NCBI RefSeq assembly: GCF_030269485.1
Contig: NZ_BSTL01000008.1
Location: 161,729 to 225,728 of the forward strand
Source: Actinoplanes sp. NBRC 103695
Lineage (GTDB): Bacteria > Actinomycetota > Actinomycetes > Mycobacteriales > Micromonosporaceae
Length of the DNA stretch: 64,000 nt
Direction: 5' to 3'
In this document: positions 62,021 through 64,000 of the stretch, one piece after another
How the letters are laid out: each line of letters begins with the position of its first letter
Position numbering within the stretch: the first letter of the stretch is position 1
Made by a program: the position numbers and the translations under genes
The notes under the pieces: model-generated
What the model was told of the DNA's origin: nothing
The model's input: only the letters and a program-made list of their open reading frames with translations
Databases searched by the model: none

Positions 62021-64000
62021 GTGTCCAGCGACGTCGCACCCTCGACGGAGGACACGGTGCAGCCGGGTGGCGTTGGCTCGGCGGCGGAGGCTGCACAGCC
62101 CGCCGCGGTGGCCAAGGCCGAGCCGGGCAAGTCCTCCCAGCCGGGCAAGTCCTCCCAGTCAGGCAAGTCCTCGACGAGCAAGCCGACACCGCCGGGCAAC
62201 ACGGGCAACTCCGCCCTGCCGGGCAACTCCGCCGCGCCGGGTAAGCCGTCGGCGGAAGCTGGTCCGGAGGCGGGCGGGCGCGCCACCGACCCCGATGCGA
62301 CCCAGCCGATGCCTGCGGCGGAGGAGGCGGGCGGCAGCTTCGGGCTGGCCAGCGCGCCGACCGGGCGCCGGGTCCGGGCGCGGCTCGCACGGTTCAACGC
62401 GCCGTGGCAGAGCACGCAGGTCAGCGAGGTGCTCGAGCCGCTGATCGCGACCCACCGGGCCAGCCACCCCAAGGCGGACGGCCGGGCGTTGCAGCGGGCG
62501 TTCGACGTGGCCGCGCGGTGGCACTCCGGGCAATACCGCAAGTCCGGCGATCCGTACATCACGCACCCGCTGGCCGTGGCGACGATCCTGGCGAACCTCG
62601 GCATGGACACCACGACACTCGTGGCGGCGCTGCTGCACGACACCATCGAGGACACCGACTACTCGCTCGACTCGATGCGCGAGGACTTCGGGCCCGAGGT
62701 GGCGCTGCTCGTCGACGGCGTGACGAAGCTCGACCGGGTGAAACTCGGCGACGCGGCCAAGGCCGAGACGATCCGCAAGATGGTCGTGGCGATGGCCAAG
62801 GACCCCCGCGTCCTGGTGATCAAGCTGGCCGACCGGCTGCACAACATGCGTACGCTCACCTTCCTCCCGCGCGCCAAGCAGGAGCAGAAGGCGAAGGAGA
62901 CGCTGGAGATCCTGGCCCCGCTGGCCCACCGGCTCGGTATGAACACGATCAAATGGGAGCTCGAGGACCTCGCGTTCGGCACACTGTTCCCCAAGCGGTT
63001 CGAGGAGATCAACCGCCTGATCGGCGAGCACCAGCCGCAGCGTGAGGCGTTGCTGCGCCAGGTGACCAACCGGGTCCAGCTGGACCTGAAATCGGCGAAG
63101 ATCAAAGCCGAGACGACCGGCCGGCCCAAGCACCTGTACTCGATCTACCAGAAGATGATCGTGCGGGGCCGCGACTTCAACGACATCTACGACCTGGTCG
63201 GCGTGCGCATCCTGGTCGACACGGTGCGGGACTGCTACGCCGCCCTCGGCGTCATCCACGCGAACTGGCAGCCGGTGCCCGGCCGGTTCAAGGACTACAT
63301 CGCGATGCCGAAATTCAACATGTACCAGTCGTTGCACACGACGGTCATCGGCCCGACCGGCAAGCCGGTCGAGATGCAGATCCGCACCTTCGCGATGCAC
63401 CGCACGGCCGAGTTCGGCATCGCCGCGCACTGGAAGTACAAGGAGCAGAAGGGCGCGACGATCGTCGGCCCGCCGGCGCACATCGACGAGATGACCTGGC
63501 TGCGGCAGCTGCTCGACTGGCAGCGCGAGGCGAGCGACCCGTCCGAGTTCCTGGACGCGCTGCGCTTCGACCTGTCCAGCCAGGAGGTGTACGTCTTCAC
63601 GCCGAAGGGCGACGTCATCCCGCTGCCGACCGGCTCGACGCCGGTGGACTTCGCGTACGCGGTGCACACCGAGGTCGGCCACAAGTGCATCGGCGCCCGG
63701 GTGAACGGCAAGCTGGTGCCGCTGGAGTCCACGTTGTCCAACGGCGACGTGATCGAGATCTTCACGTCGAAATCGGCCACGGCCGGCCCGACGCAGGACT
63801 GGCTCGGGTTCGTGAAGAGCCCGCGGGCCCGCACGAAGATCCGGCAGTACTTCAACAAGGAGCGCCGCGAGGAAGCGATCGAGATCGGCAAGGATTCGAT
63901 CGTCAAGGCGATGCGCAAGCAGGGCCTGCCCCTGCAGCGCATGATGACGAGCGAAAATCTGCAGACGATCGCCCGCGACCTGCACCTGGCCGACCTGGCC
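62021..64000 (+). CDS. relA: bifunctional (p)ppGpp synthetase/hydrolase (runs off right edge)
   Basis: At least 660 codons are open to the window end. After a Pro/Ser/Gly/Ala-rich N-terminal extension (about 100 residues with [20 protein letters not shown] repeats) come the HD hydrolase domain ([12 protein letters not shown]), the synthetase domain ([20 protein letters not shown]) and the TGS domain ([19 protein letters not shown]). The C-terminal ACT part is beyond the window. The GTG at 62021 follows AGGAGG closely; GTG at 62009 is an alternative. Confidence 0.95.
   Translation, partial: MSSDVAPSTEDTVQPGGVGSAAEAAQPAAVAKAEPGKSSQPGKSSQSGKSSTSKPTPPGNTGNSALPGNSAAPGKPSAEAGPEAGGRATDPDATQPMPAAEEAGGSFGLASAPTGRRVRARLARFNAPWQSTQVSEVLEPLIATHRASHPKADGRALQRAFDVAARWHSGQYRKSGDPYITHPLAVATILANLGMDTTTLVAALLHDTIEDTDYSLDSMREDFGPEVALLVDGVTKLDRVKLGDAAKAETIRKMVVAMAKDPRVLVIKLADRLHNMRTLTFLPRAKQEQKAKETLEILAPLAHRLGMNTIKWELEDLAFGTLFPKRFEEINRLIGEHQPQREALLRQVTNRVQLDLKSAKIKAETTGRPKHLYSIYQKMIVRGRDFNDIYDLVGVRILVDTVRDCYAALGVIHANWQPVPGRFKDYIAMPKFNMYQSLHTTVIGPTGKPVEMQIRTFAMHRTAEFGIAAHWKYKEQKGATIVGPPAHIDEMTWLRQLLDWQREASDPSEFLDALRFDLSSQEVYVFTPKGDVIPLPTGSTPVDFAYAVHTEVGHKCIGARVNGKLVPLESTLSNGDVIEIFTSKSATAGPTQDWLGFVKSPRARTKIRQYFNKERREEAIEIGKDSIVKAMRKQGLPLQRMMTSENLQTIARDLHLADLA

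Overview
The window is 64 kb of high-GC DNA with strong G/C bias at third codon positions, frequent GTG and some TTG starts, and many 1- and 4-base start/stop overlaps. The conserved run thrS - HIT protein - pgsA - patA - pimA - pdxS - pdxT - yebC - ruvCAB - yajC - secD - secF - apt - relA is the standard actinobacterial arrangement. The DUF5753 regulator, the DUF1023 hydrolase, the mycosin and the palindromic repeats fit Micromonosporaceae (an Actinoplanes-like organism is my best guess, by inference only). No rRNA, tRNA or CRISPR array was seen.

Layout. (1) 1-4508: 70-bp tandem repeats, then an ESX/WXG-like small protein, a WXG-like/alpha-beta hydrolase fusion and a lipoprotein, a hypothetical gene, an AraC regulator and a VOC protein. 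(2) 4590-9816: a NarL-type two-component system, a GT4 glycosyltransferase, an XRE/DUF5753 regulator with its small partner, an AT-richer gap and two small membrane proteins. (3) 9944-15338: a phytoene-desaturase-like oxidoreductase, an SRPBCC protein, and a type VII secretion satellite operon (mycosin plus two WXG-like proteins) without core secretion genes. (4) 15534-26945: recQ, a GH3 hexosaminidase, an acetyltransferase, lipoprotein and membrane-protein genes, a holin-like/DUF3618/DUF4235 operon, a cold-shock gene, an aldo/keto reductase, a tam-like methyltransferase and an adenosine-deaminase family gene. (5) 26977-31422: a secreted FN3/ricin-lectin protein and an OmpR-type two-component system whose kinase seems to start at CTG. 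(6) 31557-33107: a palindromic repeat array directly beside an intact IS110 element. (7) 33322-39247: DUF4184 and ADP-ribosylglycohydrolase genes, then a divergent operon of a processive GT2 synthase, an HlyD-like adaptor and a GH81 endo-beta-1,3-glucanase. (8) 39635-64000: the core cluster, interrupted by a TetR/FAD-monooxygenase pair with a perfect operator, fusA2, a Uma2 gene, a chemoreceptor and a hypothetical membrane protein. relA runs off the right edge.

How genes work together. pgsA, patA and pimA start phosphatidylinositol mannoside synthesis. pdxS and pdxT form PLP synthase. ruvC, ruvA and ruvB resolve Holliday junctions. yajC, secD and secF assist Sec export. apt and relA link purine salvage with (p)ppGpp. 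The GT2-HlyD-GH81 operon looks like a synthase-dependent exopolysaccharide system in which the hydrolase suggests a beta-1,3-glucan product. It is the strongest candidate for an under-described system here. A second notable feature is palindromic repeats: one appears to have entered a monooxygenase gene in frame, another array borders the IS110 element, and others lie between genes.
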